From Candidatus Rokuibacteriota bacterium (GTDB taxonomy: Bacteria; Methylomirabilota; Methylomirabilia; Rokubacteriales; CSP1-6), in contig QHRW01000107.1 of assembly GCA_003220265.1 (NCBI GenBank), positions 1-64,000 of the forward strand: DNA of 64,000 nt, written 5' to 3'. The stretch's first letter is position 1. Each line of letters starts with the position of its first letter. Below are positions 38,333 through 49,094 of this stretch, one piece after another. Under the pieces are notes generated by a model, which was not told the origin of the DNA, searched no databases, and worked only from the letters and a program-made list of their open reading frames with translations. The position numbers and the translations under genes are program-made.

Positions 38333-39693
38333 CCACCGTGGTCTCGTTCGTCGTCGTCATCGGCATCCTGATCCTCATCCACGAGCTCGGGCACTTCTTC
38401 GTGGCCCGCTGGACCGGCGTCGGCGTGGAGCGCTTCTCCATCGGCTTCGGCCCCGTCCTGCTGCGCTGGCGCGGCAAGGAAACCGAGTACGTCCTCTCGG
38501 CGATCCCCATGGGCGGCTACGTGAAGATGATGGGCGAGGAGAGCCCGCTCGAAGGCGGGACGACGCCCACGTACGATCCGACCAAGGCCTTCGCGCTCAA
38601 GCCGCTGTGGGCACGCTTCCTCATCGTCTTCGCCGGCCCCGCCATGAACCTGGTGCTGGCCGTGGTGATCTTCGCCGTCGTGCTGGCCACGCTGGGCCGG
38701 CCGGTGTGGCCTGCCGTCGTGGGGCGGGTGACCGAGGGCAGCCCGGGCGCCGCCGCCGGCCTCCGCACGGGCGACGTCGTCGTCGCGGTCAACGGCCGTT
38801 CGATCGCGTACTGGGAGGATCTCGATCGCGCGCTGGCCAAGTCGGATGGGCGGCCGCTCGAGCTGCGCGTGCGGCGCGATAGCACCGAGCAGGCGGTGAC
38901 GGTGAAGCCGCGGCTGCGCACGGCGCCCGACCCCATCTTCCGCGAGCCGCGCGAGTCGTGGGACATCGGCGCGGGGCCCCAGCTCATCCCGCAGATCAGC
39001 TCCGTCAGCCCCGGCTCGCCGTCCGAGAAGGCCGGCCTCAAGGCGGGCGACGTCGTGACCAGCGTGGCCGGCCAGCCCGTCTACACACCGGAAGACCTGG
39101 TGGAGGCGATCCGTACGCGCCCCGGCCAGTCCTTCCCGATGACGGTCGAGCGCGACGGCCGCACGCTGACCGTCACCGTCACGCCCGACCCCGTGAAGGA
39201 GAAGAGTCCCGACGGCCAGGAGCGCGAGGTCGGCCGCATCCAGGCGGGCATCGCGACGAAGGCGGTGAGCTTCGAGCCGTACAATCCGGTCTCGGCGCTC
39301 GGGCACGGCGTGACCAAGACGTCGGACATGACGGTGCTCACCGTGAAGGGCCTGTGGAAGCTGCTCTCGCGGCAGATCGACTCGTCGAACATCGGCGGGC
39401 CGATCCAGATCGCGACGGAGGCGGGACGGCAGGCCAAGGACGGCATGGCCTCGCTGGCGCTGTTCACCGCCATCATCAGCGTGAACCTCGGCGTGCTGAA
39501 CCTGCTGCCGGTGCCGATGCTCGACGGCGGTCACCTGTTCTTCTTCGTGATCGAGGCGATCCTCGGGCGGCCATTGTCGTTGCGCAAGCGGGAAGTCGCC
39601 CAGCAGGTGGGCTTCGTGCTGCTCATGCTGCTGATGGTTTACGCGATCTACAACGACCTCGTGCGCATCGACGCATTCAAACTCTTCCGATAG
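38329..39693 (+). CDS. rseP: RIP site-2 zinc metalloprotease RseP
   Basis: A 454-residue intramembrane protease. The zinc motif is HELGH (18-22) in the first membrane helix, the third ligand lies in NLLPVPMLDGGHL near residue 395, and two PDZ domains lie between (about 125-200 and 205-295; GSPGAAAGLRTGDVV and GSPSEKAGLKAGDVV). It cleaves anti-sigma factors or signal-peptide remnants within the membrane. GTG start overlaps the dxr stop. No anti-sigma factor is encoded nearby. Confidence 0.94.
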   Translation: MTTVVSFVVVIGILILIHELGHFFVARWTGVGVERFSIGFGPVLLRWRGKETEYVLSAIPMGGYVKMMGEESPLEGGTTPTYDPTKAFALKPLWARFLIVFAGPAMNLVLAVVIFAVVLATLGRPVWPAVVGRVTEGSPGAAAGLRTGDVVVAVNGRSIAYWEDLDRALAKSDGRPLELRVRRDSTEQAVTVKPRLRTAPDPIFREPRESWDIGAGPQLIPQISSVSPGSPSEKAGLKAGDVVTSVAGQPVYTPEDLVEAIRTRPGQSFPMTVERDGRTLTVTVTPDPVKEKSPDGQEREVGRIQAGIATKAVSFEPYNPVSALGHGVTKTSDMTVLTVKGLWKLLSRQIDSSNIGGPIQIATEAGRQAKDGMASLALFTAIISVNLGVLNLLPVPMLDGGHLFFFVIEAILGRPLSLRKREVAQQVGFVLLMLLMVYAIYNDLVRIDAFKLFR

Positions 39694-39735
39694 GCTGACT
39701 CGCCGCCACTCACGCCGTGGGGCCGCGTGAACACC

Positions 39736-40128
39736 ATGAAGCTCGACCATGTCGCCATCTGGGCTGTGGACCTCGAGCTGATGCGTGCCTTCTACGAGAA
39801 GTACTTCGACGCGCGATCGAACGTGAAATATGAGAACGAACGCAAGGGGTTCACGTCGTATTTCCTGACGTTTCCTGAAGGCGGTCGGCTGGAGCTGATG
39901 CACCGACCCGACATCCAGAGGTTCCCGGATTCGCCGAGCTCGCGCGAGTTCATCGGGTACGCCCACCTGGGTGTGGAGCTGGGCTCTCGGGCCGCCGTCG
40001 ACGCCCTGACGAAACGGCTGCAGGGCGACGGGTTCCCGGTTCTCGATGGACCGAGACGGACGGGCGACGGATACTACGAGAGCATGGTCGCGGATCCCGA
40101 AGGGAACCGGATCGTCATCGCCGAGTGA
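39736..40128 (+). CDS. VOC-family (glyoxalase/bleomycin resistance-like) protein
   Basis: A 130-residue vicinal-oxygen-chelate protein with two beta-alpha-beta modules: KLDHVAIWAVDLELMRAFYEKYF at the start, GYAHLGVELGS in the middle and VADPEGNRIVI at the end. Metal ligands would be H5, a glutamate near LELMH, H77 and the terminal glutamate. The function is unknown. I use ATG 39736; a GTG at 39727 adds three residues. Third-position G/C is visibly lower than in neighbours (ATATGAGAACGAACGC), which hints at later acquisition. Confidence 0.82.
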   Translation: MKLDHVAIWAVDLELMRAFYEKYFDARSNVKYENERKGFTSYFLTFPEGGRLELMHRPDIQRFPDSPSSREFIGYAHLGVELGSRAAVDALTKRLQGDGFPVLDGPRRTGDGYYESMVADPEGNRIVIAE

Positions 40129-40221
40129 GTCCGCCGGCGCGGCCCTTTTCTGCCCCTGCGATGTTGCAGGTTCCCGTAGAATCTAACGGTTAACGCATTC
40201 TTCCGACAGGACGGGGGACGG

Positions 40222-41319
40222 ATGATCAACCGGCGCAAGAGCAGGCAGCTCCAGGTCGGCAACGTCAAGGTGGGCGGCGGCGCGCCGATCACCGTGCAAT
40301 CGATGACGAAGACCGACACCCGGGACGTGCAGGCCACGCTGCTGGAGATCTGGTCGCTGGAAGCGGCCGGTTGTGACATCGTCCGTTGCGCGGTGCCGGT
40401 GCGGGAGGCCGCCGAGAAGCTGGGCGAGATCAAGCGTCAGATCCGCATCCCGCTGGTGGCCGACATCCACTTCAACTACAAGCTCGCCCTCATCGCGCTC
40501 GATCAGGGCGTGGACGGCCTGCGGCTGAATCCCGGCAACATCGGCGGCAAGAAGTTCGTGATGGAGGTCGTCACCCTCGCGAAGGACAGGAAGATTCCGA
40601 TCCGGATCGGAGTCAATGCCGGGTCGCTCGAGAAGGACCTCCTCGAGAAATACAACGGGCCGACGTCGCAGGGGATGGTCGAATCCGCGTTGCGCCACAT
40701 CCACATCCTGGAAGAGTGCAACTACCCCGAGATGAAGGTGTCGCTGAAGGCCTCCGACCCGCTGATGATGATCGAGGCCTACCGCGCGCTGGCCGAGCAG
40801 GTGGACTATCCGCTCCACCTCGGCGTGACCGAGGCCGGCACGCCCGGCGTCGGCACCATCAAGTCCGCCGTCGGCCTCGGTGCGCTGCTGAGCGAGGGCA
40901 TCGGCGACACCATCCGCGTCTCGCTCTCCGCCGATCCCACCGAGGAAGTGCGCGTGGGCATCGACATCCTGAAATCGCTCGGCCTGCGCAAGGGCGGCCT
41001 CACCTTCGTGTCGTGCCCGTCGTGCGGTCGCGCCGACGTCGATCTCGTCAAGCTCGCCAAGCAGGTGGAGGACGAGTTCAAGACCCTCAACGAAGAGATC
41101 CACATCGCCGTGATGGGGTGTGAGGTCAACGGCCCGGGCGAGGCGCGGGCGGCGGACATCGGCGTCGCGGGCGGGCGGGGGATCGGGCTGATCTTCAAGA
41201 ACGGCGAGGTCATTCGCAAGGTGCCGGAGAAGGACATCGTCACGGCGATGCGCGAAGAGGTCGACAAGTACTTGTTGGAGCGAAAGGCCGCGAAGGAAGC
41301 GGCGGGAGCGAGCGCCTGA
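40222..41319 (+). CDS. ispG: 4-hydroxy-3-methylbut-2-enyl-diphosphate synthase
   Basis: A 365-residue IspG of the two-domain bacterial type: TIM barrel (about 1-255) and a C-terminal [4Fe-4S] domain. Cluster ligands C265, C268 (SCPSCGR), C300 and E307 (MGCEVNGPGEA) match E. coli spacing. It makes HMBPP in the MEP pathway and needs reduced ferredoxin or flavodoxin. A thioredoxin-like ferredoxin gene overlaps its stop and could be the donor. The ATG is preceded by GACGGGGGACGG. Confidence 0.95.
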   Translation: MINRRKSRQLQVGNVKVGGGAPITVQSMTKTDTRDVQATLLEIWSLEAAGCDIVRCAVPVREAAEKLGEIKRQIRIPLVADIHFNYKLALIALDQGVDGLRLNPGNIGGKKFVMEVVTLAKDRKIPIRIGVNAGSLEKDLLEKYNGPTSQGMVESALRHIHILEECNYPEMKVSLKASDPLMMIEAYRALAEQVDYPLHLGVTEAGTPGVGTIKSAVGLGALLSEGIGDTIRVSLSADPTEEVRVGIDILKSLGLRKGGLTFVSCPSCGRADVDLVKLAKQVEDEFKTLNEEIHIAVMGCEVNGPGEARAADIGVAGGRGIGLIFKNGEVIRKVPEKDIVTAMREEVDKYLLERKAAKEAAGASA

Positions 41320-41651
41320 TGGGCCAGTACGACTGCCACGTGTTCGTATGCACCAGCGGCGAGACGTGCCCCACGCAGGGCGACGTCGAGAAGTTCGTGA
41401 AGTACCTGCGCGGGGAGGTGGTCAAGGCCGGCCGCCAGCAGGACGTCCGCGTGAACAAGGCCGGCTGCTTCTCGCAGTGCGGCCACGGGCCGATGATCGT
41501 GGTCTACCCGGAGAACGTCTGGTACGCCGGCGTGAAGGAAGACGACCTCGCCGAGATCGCCCAGTCGCACATCCTGGGTGGCAAGCCGGTCGAGCGGCTG
41601 CGCTACGAGCCCGGCGTCAAGGGCGCGAACAAGACGAAAGACGCCCACTAG
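41319..41651 (+). CDS. Thioredoxin-like [2Fe-2S] ferredoxin (Shethna type)
   Basis: A 110-residue thioredoxin-fold ferredoxin. Cysteines C11 and C17 (VFVCTSGETCPTQG) and C50 and C54 (AGCFSQCGHGP) are in the spacing seen in Aquifex/Azotobacter-type [2Fe-2S] proteins, and the segment YPENVWYAGV is typical. ATGA overlap with ispG implies coupled translation and suggests electron supply to IspG; that pairing is inference. proS follows directly after the stop. Confidence 0.9.
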   Translation: MGQYDCHVFVCTSGETCPTQGDVEKFVKYLRGEVVKAGRQQDVRVNKAGCFSQCGHGPMIVVYPENVWYAGVKEDDLAEIAQSHILGGKPVERLRYEPGVKGANKTKDAH

Positions 41652-43355
<1,704 letters not shown>

Positions 43356-43390
43356 CTTGCCCTGAACGGATACACGTGCTAAAGTCCTGA

Positions 43391-43416
43391 AAAAGTGGGC
43401 CTTGCCCACTTTTTTA
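43391..43416 (+). terminator. Rho-independent terminator after proS
   Basis: AAAAGTGGGC (43391-43400), loop CTT, GCCCACTTTT (43404-43413), continuing into further T residues. Perfect 10-bp stem and T-run; on both strands it has terminator form. It separates the ispG-proS genes from the rimP-nusA operon, so a promoter for rimP must lie in the next 20 bases or transcription must read through. Confidence 0.85.
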
Positions 43417-43434
43417 GTTTAGTAGTAAGGCGGG

Positions 43435-43911
43435 ATGCAAGAAGACGAACGCGAGCTCCGGATCGAGGAGGCGGTGCTGCCGGTACTCCACGATCACGGG
43501 CTTACGCTCGTGGACCTCGAGTGGCGGGCGCACCGGCCGCGCGGGGTCTTGCGGTTGTACGTCGACAAGCCAGGCGGCGTGGGCATCGAGGATTGCCAGC
43601 GCGCGAGCCGCGAGCTGGGTGACGTGCTCGATGCCTCGGCGCTGATCGAGGAGGGGTACGATCTCGAGGTGTCGTCGCCGGGGCTGGACCGCCAGCTCCG
43701 GAAGGACCGCGAGTTTCGCTGGGCGCTCGGCAAGCGGGTGCAGTGCTGGGTCTCAGGCGGAGCGGAATTTCGGGGGCGTCTCGTGGACGTGGACGCGGCC
43801 CGGCTCACGCTCGACCACGACGGCGAGCGGGTGGAGCTCGAGCGCGGGCGCGTCACGAAGGCCAAGCTGGAAGCGGAGGTGCCCTGGCCACGACGGCCGT
43901 CAGGACTATGA
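43435..43911 (+). CDS. rimP: Ribosome maturation factor RimP
   Basis: A 158-residue RimP needed for 30S maturation. The N-terminal domain has LTLVDLEWR and LRLYVDKPGGVGIEDCQ, then SPGLDRQLRKDREF, and an SH3-like C-terminal domain. It is the usual first gene of the nusA-infB operon. The nusA ATG overlaps its stop (ATGA). Confidence 0.94.
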   Translation: MQEDERELRIEEAVLPVLHDHGLTLVDLEWRAHRPRGVLRLYVDKPGGVGIEDCQRASRELGDVLDASALIEEGYDLEVSSPGLDRQLRKDREFRWALGKRVQCWVSGGAEFRGRLVDVDAARLTLDHDGERVELERGRVTKAKLEAEVPWPRRPSGL

Positions 43912-45260
43912 ACCGCGAACTGATCATGGTGATCGAGCAGCTGGGGCGGGAGAAGGGGATCGATAAAGAGATCCTCTTCGAGGCGCTGGAGTCTGCCCTG
44001 CTGTCCGCGTCGCGGAAGTCACTCGGCCCGGGGGACAACGTCCGCATCCACATCGACCGCAAGACGGGGGAGTTCCGCGTCTACCACCGGAAGAAAGTCG
44101 TCGAGGAAGTGGCCGACCCCGAGATCGAGATGACACTGGCCGAAGCCCAGGCGCTAGCCCCGGAGGCGGAGCTGGGCGTCGAGCTGGAGCTGCTGCAGGA
44201 CAAGCCCCTGCAAGACCTCGGGCGCATTGCGGCCCAGACGGCCAAGCAGGTGATCCTCCAGAAGGTCCGCGACGCCGAGCGCGAGGGCATCTACTCGGAG
44301 TTCATCGGCAAGGAAGGCCAGATCCTGCGCGGCGTCGTGCACCGGATCGAGAAGCGCAACGTGATCCTGGAGGTCGGCAAGGCCGAGGCGATCCTGCCCG
44401 AGCGCGAGCAGATCCCGGGCGAGCGCTACAACCCGGGCGATCGCATTCGCGCCTTCGTGCTGGAGGTGCGGCGCACGGCCAAGGGGCCGCAGATCACGCT
44501 CTCGCGCACGCATCCCGGTTATCTCGCGCGGCTCTTCGAGACGGAGATCCCGGAGATCCAGGAGGGCATCGTCGTCGTCAAGGCCACGGCACGCGAGGCC
44601 GGCGAGCGCGCCAAGGTGGCGGTCGCCTCCACCAAGCGCGACGTCGACCCGATCGGCGCCTGCGTCGGCCTGCGCGGCACGCGCATCCAGGTGATCAGCC
44701 GTGAGTTGCGCGGCGAGAAGATCGACATCATCGAGTGGTCGCACGACCCCGCCACGTTCGTGGCGCGGGCGCTGTCGCCGGCCAAGGTGTCGTCGGTGAC
44801 GGTGGCCGACGAGGGCACCGAGGCGCAGCCGGCGGGGCTCGTCATCGTGCCCGACAATCAGCTCTCGCTGGCCATCGGCAAGAAGGGACAGAACGCGCGG
44901 CTGGCCGCCAAGCTGACCGGTATGCGCATCGACATCAAGAGCGAGTCGGAGGTGGAGCGGGAGCGCGCCGATGCCGAGGAGGCCAGGACGGCGCTGCTCG
45001 CCTTCACCGGCGGCAGCACCGAGATCGTGGAGGCGCTGGAAGCCGCGGGCTTCGGCTCGCCGCGCGCCATCGCCGAGGCCGGCCGCGAGGCGCTGGCCGC
45101 GCTGCCCATCGTCGCCGATCGCGCGGACAAGATCCACACCGCTGCCGAAGAGTGGCTGGCCGCCCGCGCGCAGCCCGAGGCGGAGCCGGAGCCCGTGCCC
45201 CAGGTTCGCGACGATGCGGCGCCGCCGCCGGATGCCGCGCCGCCCACGGCGGGCACGTGA
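43908..45260 (+). CDS. nusA: Transcription termination/antitermination factor NusA
   Basis: A 450-residue NusA. The N-terminal RNA polymerase-binding domain (1-125) is followed by S1 (GQILRGVVHRIEKRNVILE), KH1 (DVDPIGACVGLRGTRIQ) and KH2 (AIGKKGQNARLAAKLTG). A single C-terminal helical segment (SALE-type TEIVEALEAAGFGS) and a proline/alanine-rich tail replace the two AR repeats of E. coli. It controls pausing and termination. GTG of rnpM overlaps the stop. Confidence 0.95.
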   Translation: MNRELIMVIEQLGREKGIDKEILFEALESALLSASRKSLGPGDNVRIHIDRKTGEFRVYHRKKVVEEVADPEIEMTLAEAQALAPEAELGVELELLQDKPLQDLGRIAAQTAKQVILQKVRDAEREGIYSEFIGKEGQILRGVVHRIEKRNVILEVGKAEAILPEREQIPGERYNPGDRIRAFVLEVRRTAKGPQITLSRTHPGYLARLFETEIPEIQEGIVVVKATAREAGERAKVAVASTKRDVDPIGACVGLRGTRIQVISRELRGEKIDIIEWSHDPATFVARALSPAKVSSVTVADEGTEAQPAGLVIVPDNQLSLAIGKKGQNARLAAKLTGMRIDIKSESEVERERADAEEARTALLAFTGGSTEIVEALEAAGFGSPRAIAEAGREALAALPIVADRADKIHTAAEEWLAARAQPEAEPEPVPQVRDDAAPPPDAAPPTAGT

Positions 45261-45532
45261 CGCATGCGCCGACTCGCACGTGCCTCGGCTGTCGACAGCG
45301 CCGCCCGAAGCGCGAGCTCGTACGCCTCGTGCGCCGCGCGGACGGGCGCGTGGTCGTGGATGCGAGCGGTCCCGGGCGCGGCGCTTACGTATGCGCCGAG
45401 CCGGGCTGCGTGGAGCGGGCACTGAAAGCCGGACGCCTGAGCCACGCGTTTCGAGCCGCCTGCAGGCTCGAGAATGGCCTGGAGCTCAGCGTCCTCGCTG
45501 CGAGCCGCCCCGCGGCAGTGGCAAGGTCATGA
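45257..45532 (+). CDS. rnpM: RNase P modulator RnpM (YlxR family)
   Basis: A 91-residue YlxR/DUF448 protein with the family motifs RTCLGCRQRRPKRELVR and GRGAYVCAEPGCVERALK. Work on Bacillus YlxR indicates RNA binding and modulation of RNase P. The cysteines C9 and C12, C48 and C53 may bind a metal. The start is GTG, overlapping the nusA stop; normally infB would follow within a few bases, but here a 364-bp repeat array intervenes. Confidence 0.9.
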   Translation: MTHAPTRTCLGCRQRRPKRELVRLVRRADGRVVVDASGPGRGAYVCAEPGCVERALKAGRLSHAFRAACRLENGLELSVLAASRPAAVARS

Positions 45533-45552
45533 CATCAGTTACGACGAGCGGG

Positions 45553-45877
45553 CATGGAGGGACGCCACGGCTGCGCCGGGGTGGCCCAAGCGAGTGGGGG
45601 TCTGGGGGCCACATCGGGGCCCCCGGGCGGAGCGAGCATGGAGGGACGCCACGGCTGCGCCGGGGTGGCCCGAGCGAGTGGCGGTCTGGGGGCCATATCG
45701 GGGCCCCCGGGCGGAGCGAGCATCGAGGGACGCCACGGCTGCGCCGGGGCGGCCCGAGCGAGTGGGGGTCTGGGGCCATTATCGGGGCCCCCCGAGCGAG
45801 CGAGCATCGAGGGACGCCACGGCTGCGCCGGGGCGGCCCGAGCGTCGGGGGGTCTGGGGGCCATTTCGGGGCCCCCA
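45553..45877. repeat. Family B tandem array, four 84-bp units
   Basis: Units start at 45553, 45637, 45721 and 45805, exactly 84 bp apart, the last ending at about 45877. Each reads CATSGAGGGACGCCACGGCT, then GCGCCGGGG(T/C)GGCCC and a G-run/C-run hairpin of the form GGGGCC with GGCCCC. Units 1 and 2 pair off by CATGGAG and GGTGGCCC, units 3 and 4 by CATCGAG and GGCGGCCC. Unit length is a multiple of three and carries no stop in several frames, so long open frames cross it on both strands. It fills nearly all of the rnpM-infB gap. Confidence 0.92.
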
Positions 45878-45896
45878 GTTTCAACTAGGAGGCAGC

Positions 45897-48437
45897 GTGG
45901 CAGCGACGAAGATTAAGGTGATCGAGCTCGCGAAGGAGCTCGGCGTGACCAGCAAGGACTTGATGGTCGCCGCCGAGGAGATGGGGCACAAGGGTGTCCG
46001 CGCTATGACCCCGCTCGACCAGACGCTCGCCAACGAGCTGCGCACGAAGCTCGGCAAGGGGCGTGAGCTTCCCGAGGAGCTGGCGGCCAAGCCCAAGCGC
46101 GTGCCCAAGGCGAAGACGGCCGACGGCGTCGCGGTCGATGGGGCCAAGAAGCCCACGCGCGCCAAGAAGAAGGTCGACGAGGCGGCCGAGGAGAGCTTCG
46201 AAGCGCTGCCGGCGGCCACGATCGTCAAGCCGAAGCCAGCCGCGCCGAGCGAGATCGTGCCCGAGCCCCTGCTGCCGGTGAAGCCTGCGGCCGAGATCAC
46301 GCCGGAGCCCATGAAGGTGGCGCCGCTCGCGCCGCCGCCGCCCATCGAGCCGGTGAAGCCCGCCGCCGCCGCGCCCGCCGCGCCTCTGGCGCCGGCCAAG
46401 CCCGAGCCGAAGATCGTCCCGTTCCGTCCGCTCGAGCGCTCGGCACCACCGCCGCCACCGCAGCGGCCGACGCGCGGGCCGTCGGGACCGTTCTCACAGC
46501 CACGCATCACGCAGGGACCGCCGCGCCCGGCAGCGCCGCCGCCGCGTCCCGCCGCGCCGCCGCGTCCGGCCCAGCCGCCGGCGGCCGCCACGGCCCCCGC
46601 GCGCTCGGCGCCGACGGTCGAGGCGCCCAGGCCGGTCGTGCCCGCTGCAGCCGCCACCATCGAGACGCCGCCGGCGCCGCCGGTCGAGGTCAAGCGCGAG
46701 ACCGTGCGCGTGGGCGAGTCGGTCACCGTCTCCGAGCTCGCGGAAAAGATGCGTCGCAAGTCCGGCGAGGTCATCAAGGCGCTCATCGAGCTGGGCGTCA
46801 TGAAGATGGTCAACGACCTGCTCGATCCAACCGAGGCCAAGCTGGTCGCCGACAAGTTCAACGTCGATCTCGAGATCCGGTCCGTCGAGGGTGACGTCAT
46901 CGAGGAGGAGGGCGAGTCCGATCCCGAGCAGCTCCGGCTGCGGCCGCCGGTGGTGACCGTCATGGGCCACGTCGACCACGGCAAGACGTCGCTGCTGGAC
47001 GCCATCCGCAAGTCGAAGGTGGCCGAAAAGGAGCACGGCGGCATCACGCAGCACATCGGCGCCTACCAGGTGCTGACCGGCCACGGCAAGGTCACGTTCC
47101 TCGACACGCCGGGCCACGAGGCCTTCACGGCCATGCGCGCGCGCGGCGCCCAGGCCACCGACATCGTCATCCTGGTGGTCGCCGCCGACGACGGCGTGAT
47201 GCCGCAGACGGTGGAAGCCATCAACCACGCCCGTGCGGCCGACGTGCCGATCATCGTGGCCGTCAACAAGATCGACAAGCCGGAGTCCGACCCCGACCGC
47301 GTCAAGCGCGAGCTGTCCAATCACAACCTCATGCCCGAGGAGTGGGGCGGGCAGACGATCTTCGTGCCGACCTCGGCCAAGAAGGGCACCGGCATCGATC
47401 AGCTGCTGGAGATGACCGCGCTCCAGTCGGAAGTCCTCGAGCTCAAGGCCAACCCGGCCCGGGCCGCGCGCGGGATCATCATCGAGGGCCGCCTCGATCG
47501 CGGCCGCGGTCCCGTGGCCACGGTGCTCATCCAGAACGGCACGCTGCACGAGGGCGATGCGGTCGTCGTGGGCGCGCACTCCGGGCGCATCCGGGCGCTG
47601 ATCGATCCGCTCGGCAAGAAGGTGAAGACGGCCGGGCCGTCCGACCCCGTCGAGCTGCTCGGCCTCTCCGGGGTGCCGCTGGCGGGCGACGTGCTGGTGG
47701 CGGTGTCCGACGAGCGCAAGGCCCGGCAGATCGCCGGTATGCGCTCCGACCGGGACAAGAGCAAGGTGAAGGCCGCCACGCGCATCACGCTCGAGGGCTT
47801 GCAGCAGCAGATCAAGTCGGGCGAGATCAAAGAGCTGCGCCTCATCCTCAAGGCCGACGTGCAGGGCTCGGTCGAAGCGGTGGCGGAGGCGCTCGAGCGG
47901 CTCTCCACCGACGAGGTCAAGCTCAAGGTCATTCACAGCTCGGTGGGCGCCATCAACGAGGGCGACGTCATGCTGGCCTCGGCCTCCAGCGCCATCGTGC
48001 TCGGCTTCAACGTGAAAGCCGAGCCGAAGGCCGGCGGGCTCGCGCAGGCCAACGGCGTGGACGTGCGCAACTACAACGTCATCTACGAGGCGATCAACGA
48101 CGTCAAGGCGGCGCTGGAGGGCATGCTGGCCCCCGAGATCCGCGAGACGCTGCTGGGCCGCGCGCAGATCAAGCAGATGTTCGTGATCTCCAAGCTGGGG
48201 CCGGTGTGCGGCTCGCAGGTAACGGAGGGCAAGATCGTGCGTGGCGCCAAGGTCCGCGTGCGTCGCGGCAACACCGTCGCGCACGAAGGGACCATCACCT
48301 CGCTGCGGCGCTTCAAGGACGACGTGCGCGAGGTGCTGACCGGTCTCGAGTGCGGCATCGGCGTCGACATCAAGGACACCCAGCCCGGAGACATCCTCGA
48401 GGCCTACACCACCGAGGAAGTCGCGCGCACGCTGTAG
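45897..48437 (+). CDS. infB: Translation initiation factor IF-2
   Basis: An 846-residue IF-2. IF2_N-type helical domain at 1-55 ([17 protein letters not shown]), a long proline/alanine-rich linker (about 60-265), a second IF2_N domain ([17 protein letters not shown]), then the GTPase domain with [20 protein letters not shown] and NKIDKP, and domains II-IV. It brings initiator tRNA to the 30S subunit. The GTG start follows AGGAGG at 45887-45892. The frame is open back through the repeat array, but that extension is repeat sequence, not IF-2. Confidence 0.96.
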   Translation: MAATKIKVIELAKELGVTSKDLMVAAEEMGHKGVRAMTPLDQTLANELRTKLGKGRELPEELAAKPKRVPKAKTADGVAVDGAKKPTRAKKKVDEAAEESFEALPAATIVKPKPAAPSEIVPEPLLPVKPAAEITPEPMKVAPLAPPPPIEPVKPAAAAPAAPLAPAKPEPKIVPFRPLERSAPPPPPQRPTRGPSGPFSQPRITQGPPRPAAPPPRPAAPPRPAQPPAAATAPARSAPTVEAPRPVVPAAAATIETPPAPPVEVKRETVRVGESVTVSELAEKMRRKSGEVIKALIELGVMKMVNDLLDPTEAKLVADKFNVDLEIRSVEGDVIEEEGESDPEQLRLRPPVVTVMGHVDHGKTSLLDAIRKSKVAEKEHGGITQHIGAYQVLTGHGKVTFLDTPGHEAFTAMRARGAQATDIVILVVAADDGVMPQTVEAINHARAADVPIIVAVNKIDKPESDPDRVKRELSNHNLMPEEWGGQTIFVPTSAKKGTGIDQLLEMTALQSEVLELKANPARAARGIIIEGRLDRGRGPVATVLIQNGTLHEGDAVVVGAHSGRIRALIDPLGKKVKTAGPSDPVELLGLSGVPLAGDVLVAVSDERKARQIAGMRSDRDKSKVKAATRITLEGLQQQIKSGEIKELRLILKADVQGSVEAVAEALERLSTDEVKLKVIHSSVGAINEGDVMLASASSAIVLGFNVKAEPKAGGLAQANGVDVRNYNVIYEAINDVKAALEGMLAPEIRETLLGRAQIKQMFVISKLGPVCGSQVTEGKIVRGAKVRVRRGNTVAHEGTITSLRRFKDDVREVLTGLECGIGVDIKDTQPGDILEAYTTEEVARTL

Positions 48438-48459
48438 CGCGGCGGACGGAGAGACTGGC

Positions 48460-48750
48460 GTGTCGGCGGCGCGGGTCGCCCTGGGCATGGTCGAGCTGCA
48501 CCTGCCCGACGTGGACTCCCTCAAGGGCAAGCGCCACGTGCTCAAGGGGCTGAAGGAGCGCGTGCGCGCCCGCTTCGAGTGCTCCGTGGCCGAGGTCGAC
48601 CACCAGGATTCCTGGCAGCGGGCCACGCTGGCGGTGGCCTACGTCTCGGGTGACGCGCGACACGCCAACGAGGTCGTGTCCAAGGCCATGGACTTCATCG
48701 AGGACCACGTCGAGGGCCAGGTGCTCGACACGTCCGTGGAGATTCTCTGA
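48460..48750 (+). CDS. YlxP/DUF503-family protein
   Basis: A 96-residue DUF503 protein (LGMVELHLPDVDSLKGKRHVLKGL, then AEVDHQDSWQRATLAVAYVS). It is a small ferredoxin-fold protein that regularly lies between infB and rbfA; its molecular function is not established, though a link to ribosome assembly or RbfA is likely from position. The start is GTG after GGACGGAGAG. The rbfA ATG overlaps its stop. Confidence 0.9.
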   Translation: MSAARVALGMVELHLPDVDSLKGKRHVLKGLKERVRARFECSVAEVDHQDSWQRATLAVAYVSGDARHANEVVSKAMDFIEDHVEGQVLDTSVEIL

Positions 48751-49094
48751 TGCAGGGCAAGCGTCTCGATCGCGTCAACCAGCTCATCAAGGAAGAGGTC
48801 TCCACGCTGCTGCAGCGCGAGCTCAAGGATCCGCGTCTGGGCTTCGTGACCGTGACGGACGTGGAGACGTCGAAGGACCTGCGGCAGGCCAAGGTGTTCG
48901 TCTCCGTCCTCGGCGACGACAAGCAGTGGGCGGGCTCGATGGCGGCGCTGGCCAGCGCGCGCGGCTTCGTGCGCAACTGGCTGCGCCAGCACCTGGACCT
49001 GCGCGTCACGCCCGACGTCGAGTTCCGTCCCGATCGCTCGATGGAGCACGCCGCGCGGATCCAGTCGCTCCTCAAGAAAGTCCAGGAGACGTGA
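48750..49094 (+). CDS. rbfA: Ribosome-binding factor A
   Basis: A 114-residue RbfA, a KH-like cold-shock factor that binds 30S precursors at the 16S 5' end. Diagnostic stretches are RVNQLIKEEVSTLLQRELKD, GFVTVTDVETSKDLRQAKVF and VEFRPDRSMEHAARI. Length is typical. ATG overlaps the DUF503 stop; the following DHH gene begins with GTG across its own stop. Confidence 0.95.
   Translation: MQGKRLDRVNQLIKEEVSTLLQRELKDPRLGFVTVTDVETSKDLRQAKVFVSVLGDDKQWAGSMAALASARGFVRNWLRQHLDLRVTPDVEFRPDRSMEHAARIQSLLKKVQET

Noticed and set aside
45553..45877. CRISPR array
   Set aside because: The 84-bp units are contiguous with no unique spacers and no cas genes are present.
45474..45896. An in-frame N-terminal extension of IF-2 across the repeat array
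   Set aside because: It overlaps rnpM, consists of 28-residue repeat translations, and a good AGGAGG site precedes the GTG at the true IF-2 N-terminus.
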